From: a virus
Length of the DNA stretch: 64,000 nt
IMG/VR virus record: IMGVR_UViG_3300005289_000016
Coordinates: 212,033 to 276,032 of that record
Reading direction: 5' to 3' (one strand)
Position numbers and translations under genes: made by a program
Shown: positions 60,861-64,000 of the stretch, one piece after another
Layout: each line of letters starts with the position of its first letter
Position numbering within the stretch: the first letter of the stretch is position 1
Notes under the pieces: model-generated
What the model saw: only the letters and a program-made list of their open reading frames with translations
Databases searched by the model: none
Told to the model about the DNA's origin: nothing

Positions 60861-61430
60861 ATGTCTACTGACACCCCAGCGAAAACTCAGAGCAACCTCC
60901 CCTACAAGCCGGAGGACGATGGTGTAACTCACATCAACGTCTACACTCGCGGTGCGACCACTTTGGGTCGAGGTCTGAGCAACCTCTCCGAATGCAACAT
61001 TGACCACCCGTACTTTGGCCACTTCCGCACACTGGAAGGCCTGTGGTTCTACATGAAGACCAATTTCAAGGACGACCAGTTCCGCATCCTTAAAGGCGTT
61101 GCTGCACGAGATCTCGGCAAGCAGATGCCAACGGAACCGTATCCACTGTTCAACAAGATGTTCAAGTTGGGCATGTTGGTGAAACTGGAGCGCAACCCTG
61201 CCCTTCAGCAAGAGCTGATCGCCAACGATAAACCGCTGGCCCACTACTACTCGTACGGTGGTGGCAAGAAGATCATGCAACTGGATCGTCACCAGTGGCA
61301 GCTCGACTTCTGGATTCTGCTGCGCAGCACCTTGATCAACACCGGCTCGCTTGACTTGATTCGTCAGGAGCTGGAAGAGTCGATCAAGTACCACCTCGAC
61401 AACCCGAAGAGTCCAAAGGTTGCTGAGTGA
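60861..61430 (+). CDS. NADAR/YbiA-like protein
   Basis: A 189-residue protein with the signature order of the NADAR family: GRGLSNLSECNI (37-48, the LSN motif), FRTLEGLWFYMK (55-66, with the conserved Glu and Lys), then RDLGKQMP (83-90). NADAR proteins cleave N-glycosidic bonds of riboflavin intermediates or remove ADP-ribose from nucleic acids. In phages they have been linked to defence against ADP-ribosylating toxins. Only the motif order supports the call, and the expected length is similar. Confidence 0.5.
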   Translation: MSTDTPAKTQSNLPYKPEDDGVTHINVYTRGATTLGRGLSNLSECNIDHPYFGHFRTLEGLWFYMKTNFKDDQFRILKGVAARDLGKQMPTEPYPLFNKMFKLGMLVKLERNPALQQELIANDKPLAHYYSYGGGKKIMQLDRHQWQLDFWILLRSTLINTGSLDLIRQELEESIKYHLDNPKSPKVAE

Positions 61431-61437
61431 TTGACCG

Positions 61438-61482
61438 CATGAGGGCCTTCGGGTCCTCATGACATCCACTTTCTTTTTTCTT
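61438..61482 (+). terminator. Rho-independent terminator
   Basis: A 10-bp stem CATGAGGGCC with loop TTCG and one G-T pair, followed after 10 bases by TTCTTTTTTCTTT. Confidence 0.8.
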
Positions 61483-61496
61483 TGTCCGAGGCTGAC

Positions 61497-62504
61497 ATGT
61501 CTTTGATCTCTACTCCGTTTTTCAAGACGGACAAAACCGAGAAGCTGGAGGCGGTTGACTCCTACGACATCTCGAACACACGCCCCATCAACAAGGTCTA
61601 CGATGCAGCCAAAGACGGGGCAAAGAAGCTCTACGATCAGGTAGGCGGTCGTCAAGGTCTGGCCAACGGGATTCAGAACCTCGTCAGTGCTAAGGTCTCC
61701 GGAGCTACGGGCAAACAAATGCTCGAGGCTGGTCTGGGGATGTTTGGCACCAGCACCATGGGGATTCTCAAAACGGCGGGTAACGGCATCTTTGATAAGG
61801 CTGCCGAATTCATCGACATGAACCCTGAGACGGTCAGCAAGATCAAGGGCACGGGTGAGCAACTGTTCAACCGCCTTGAATATGGTGATCCGTCTGACCT
61901 GTCCAACTACGGTGAGCTGGCTACGCTCATTGGTGGACTGACGGGCCAAGAGCAGTTTGCTGAATACGCCAACATGGGTATCGAGTCGGCAGTCTGGGGT
62001 TCTGCAATCTCTAGGACCATCGAGTACGGTCAGTACAACTACATTGGTGACGTCAAGGAATACATTGACCCAGCCGTCTACCAACAGGCGCTGGTATACA
62101 GCGTTCCCATGGTGGCCAGCAGTGGGTCATTGGAAGCCCTGAAAGAACTGATGAAGCAGATGACGCCTGACGTCATCATCTCGACCAAGCCTGACTTCAT
62201 CAAGACCTTCATGGGACAGTTCAAAGTCCCAGCAGAACTGACAGTGACCCGTGAAGCCTACGCGGTTGATCTGGTCGATACGCTGACTAGCCTTCAACCT
62301 GGCTGGTACACGTACCAACGTCAAGCCGATGAGTCCATCGTGGATCTCTCCTGCCTCTCTGTGGGCACTGCTGACGCCTTGAACCTGCTTCAGCTTCATC
62401 CAGTGTTGAGTCGGTATGCAATTGCTGCTCCGTACGCTCAGGAACTCACTGTGGAAGATGTCATCCGCAAACAGTTCCCCTTGATGGTCATGAACCTGTC
62501 CTAG
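61497..62504 (+). CDS. Probable virion structural protein
   Basis: A 335-residue protein. ATG 61497 (MSLISTPFFK) is chosen over an in-frame TTG at 61482, which lies in the terminator's T-run. Gly/Ala-rich helices in the first 110 residues suggest a membrane-active or tail-internal segment. It is convergent with another virion-like gene. Not recognised. Confidence 0.5.
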   Translation: MSLISTPFFKTDKTEKLEAVDSYDISNTRPINKVYDAAKDGAKKLYDQVGGRQGLANGIQNLVSAKVSGATGKQMLEAGLGMFGTSTMGILKTAGNGIFDKAAEFIDMNPETVSKIKGTGEQLFNRLEYGDPSDLSNYGELATLIGGLTGQEQFAEYANMGIESAVWGSAISRTIEYGQYNYIGDVKEYIDPAVYQQALVYSVPMVASSGSLEALKELMKQMTPDVIISTKPDFIKTFMGQFKVPAELTVTREAYAVDLVDTLTSLQPGWYTYQRQADESIVDLSCLSVGTADALNLLQLHPVLSRYAIAAPYAQELTVEDVIRKQFPLMVMNLS

Positions 62505-62511
62505 CGAACAT

Positions 62512-62540
62512 AGAGCCCGGGGAATTCCCCGGGCTCTTTT
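62512..62540. terminator. Terminator between convergent genes
   Basis: A perfect 11-bp stem AGAGCCCGGGG with loop AATT, then TTTT on the plus strand. Confidence 0.85.
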
Positions 62541-62546
62541 GCCGTG

Positions 62547-63995
62547 TCACTGACGATCGGTAGCTTGACCGAAGGCTTTCCAGACTTCGCCCGTCATACC
62601 AGACATTGCCCACATGGCGCCACGTTCTGGCGACACGGAGTCGTCGAACGCTGCCTGTTGGCGTGCCAATCGAACAGCCCACTTACGCAGGGCGTTGATC
62701 TCAGCTTCCAGCGGAATGCCTGCCAAGATGGCCAAGTAGTCCGTGTAGTTGTTATCGTCGTCGTACGTCGAACCCAGCATGGCTGAGGAGACCGCTACGC
62801 CGGTTTCACCACCTGTGGAGGCTGTCCCACCGCCCAGCCACGAAACGCCTGCACCGACGCCGTAGCCTGCGGCTTGGATGATACGGTCAGAGATCTCGAA
62901 CGCAGGGTTCAACGGCATGTTCACCGCAGTGGACAAGTCAAGCAAGCCCAACTGGATGTCGATGCCCAAGAAACCACCGGTGTTGTTCCAGCCCACGTCA
63001 CCCACACCACGCGTAATGGTCAGGCTGTCGACAATTGCCAATCGAGAGTGAGCCCGCCCTTGAGCGAAGTACTCAACCAGGAATGGAGAGGTGTGCGACT
63101 GCTTACCAGTGGACAGTGGTACCGACATTGCGAACAGACAACACATCGGCAAGATCAGGTTCTGCAAGCGCGACAGTGGATCACCGTACGGCGAACGCAG
63201 TGGGATGTTCAGAGAGAGTTTGTTGAACTCAGCACTGGAGCTGTCCCAGACCTTCGGGATGTCGACGTAAGCAGAACCTGCCAACTGTGCCAACCCTTGG
63301 ATACCGATGCCTTGACCGACGCCTGTAGCAAAGTCTTTCACCGCGCTCAATGCACCGGCCACGATACCCGAGCCTTCAATGTTGCCGTCGAACATACTGA
63401 ACCGCGTCTCACGTGCCGAAGCCGAGATGCTGTTGATCTGCCCTTGGATCGAAGGTTCTTTGGTGCCGTTGCTGAACGATTCGGTTTGAGTGCCAGTGTG
63501 GTCAACACGGAAGCTGACGAACTCGGAGGCCATCTGGGATTCCGACTTGAAAGCGCTTTTGGTTCGAGCCCACAGGCCTTCATCCATACGCCCAGTCTTC
63601 TCCACGACCGCTTCGTTCTTGGTGTCTGCCTCGGAGATCTGACCCATCATCTCAGAGTTCTTCCAGATGTCCACGTAGGCTTCGTAACTGGTGTCGATCT
63701 TGTTGACGATGGCGTACACATCACCCATGTCTTCGCCGTAGAGCCGCTTCTTGAACACCTCACGCATTTCTGCTTTGTTGGTGATCTTGTTGAGCTGCTT
63801 GTCCAGCAACTGACGACGGTGATTGACCAGCTTCTGTCCACGCTGAGCCACGGCGAACACGTCGATACCACCGTTTGCGCGGTAGATAGACGGGATCAAC
63901 TTGTGGTACGCATCGACGTCCAACTGATCCATCCCGTTCTCCTTCTCGTAGAGCGCCTTAGCGCCCTCGTAGATAGGTCGAGGGATGATGCCCAT
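62547..63995 (-). CDS. Probable virion protein, may continue past the window
   Basis: At least 482 residues. The frame is still open at the right edge, so the ATG at 63995 may not be the true start. The N-terminal 200 residues are helical and charged. The rest is Gly/Ser/Ala-rich with a hydrophobic, Cys-containing stretch (LILPMCCLFAMSVPL) and Gly-rich loops, as in tail or baseplate proteins. No enzyme motif. Function unknown. Confidence 0.5.
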   Translation of the reverse strand: MGIIPRPIYEGAKALYEKENGMDQLDVDAYHKLIPSIYRANGGIDVFAVAQRGQKLVNHRRQLLDKQLNKITNKAEMREVFKKRLYGEDMGDVYAIVNKIDTSYEAYVDIWKNSEMMGQISEADTKNEAVVEKTGRMDEGLWARTKSAFKSESQMASEFVSFRVDHTGTQTESFSNGTKEPSIQGQINSISASARETRFSMFDGNIEGSGIVAGALSAVKDFATGVGQGIGIQGLAQLAGSAYVDIPKVWDSSSAEFNKLSLNIPLRSPYGDPLSRLQNLILPMCCLFAMSVPLSTGKQSHTSPFLVEYFAQGRAHSRLAIVDSLTITRGVGDVGWNNTGGFLGIDIQLGLLDLSTAVNMPLNPAFEISDRIIQAAGYGVGAGVSWLGGGTASTGGETGVAVSSAMLGSTYDDDNNYTDYLAILAGIPLEAEINALRKWAVRLARQQAAFDDSVSPERGAMWAMSGMTGEVWKAFGQATDRQ

Positions 63996-64000
63996 GTTCG

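Noticed and set aside
1-64000. CRISPR array, IS element, integrase, tRNA
   Set aside because: I looked for regular spaced repeats, transposase motifs and tRNA-like ends and found none convincing.

Overview
The window looks like a piece of a large (jumbo) myovirus genome of the phiKZ-like, nucleus-forming kind. The host is most likely a Pseudomonas-type Gram-negative bacterium; that is an inference from the C/G-ending codons and the gene families. There are no bacterial housekeeping genes, rRNA or tRNA. Genes are tightly packed, often with ATGA overlaps, and are separated by perfect hairpins where convergent genes meet. Pointers to the phiKZ type are: a capsid protein with repeated S-M-E sites near its N-terminus (the S/A/G-x-E signature of the phiKZ head protease); two candidate pieces of a split multisubunit RNA polymerase beta subunit, one just after the capsid gene and one near a RecA/UvsX-like gene; a PG-binding plus transglycosylase endolysin; and an S-M-E-bearing head protein next to the recombinase.

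Layout. 1-4.8 kb: DnaB-like helicase (minus) and major capsid protein (plus). 5-10.5 kb: virion and transcription genes (possible RNAP beta N-terminal piece, linker-rich protein, CYTH-like protein). 10.5-17.5 kb (minus): small membrane proteins, RuvC-like resolvase and virion proteins. 17.5-21.4 kb: portal protein with a very long acidic Asp-Pro-Ala tail. 21.6-27.3 kb (plus): small accessory genes, including tiny membrane peptides, a DEDDh exonuclease and an ATP-grasp protein. 27.4-44.6 kb (minus): one long block reading right to left through two repeat-bearing tail fibres, a cupin/JmjC-type protein, six radical SAM enzymes, a protein with a Cys-His repeat C-terminus, several unknowns, three tandem 2OG-Fe(II)-oxygenase-like proteins and the endolysin. 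44.7-54.2 kb: virion protein, PAAR tip and central spike, SbcC/gp46-like ATPase, virion protein, spanin-like pair, RNase H. 54.3-64 kb: head protein, UvsX-like recombinase, RNAP beta C-terminal candidate, NADAR-like protein, and virion proteins running off the end.

The most unusual part is 28.1-40.6 kb. Six radical SAM proteins and four candidate iron oxygenases sit between tail fibre genes and the endolysin. Among them a 179-residue protein ends in CHTSCHSNCHCARGRR, and the next gene opens with the same SCHSNCH. This resembles a RiPP-type peptide or protein modification locus built into the late operon of a phage. I infer that it modifies the CH-repeat proteins, and perhaps virion or tail fibre proteins, late in infection.

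Regulatory signals include a conserved motif TTTCARCAATACATWRT upstream of three plus-strand genes (4923, 24380, 58325), a family of hairpins whose outer arms read CATA...TATG at convergent gene junctions, and a pair of mutually exclusive hairpins ahead of the small membrane genes at 21.5 kb.
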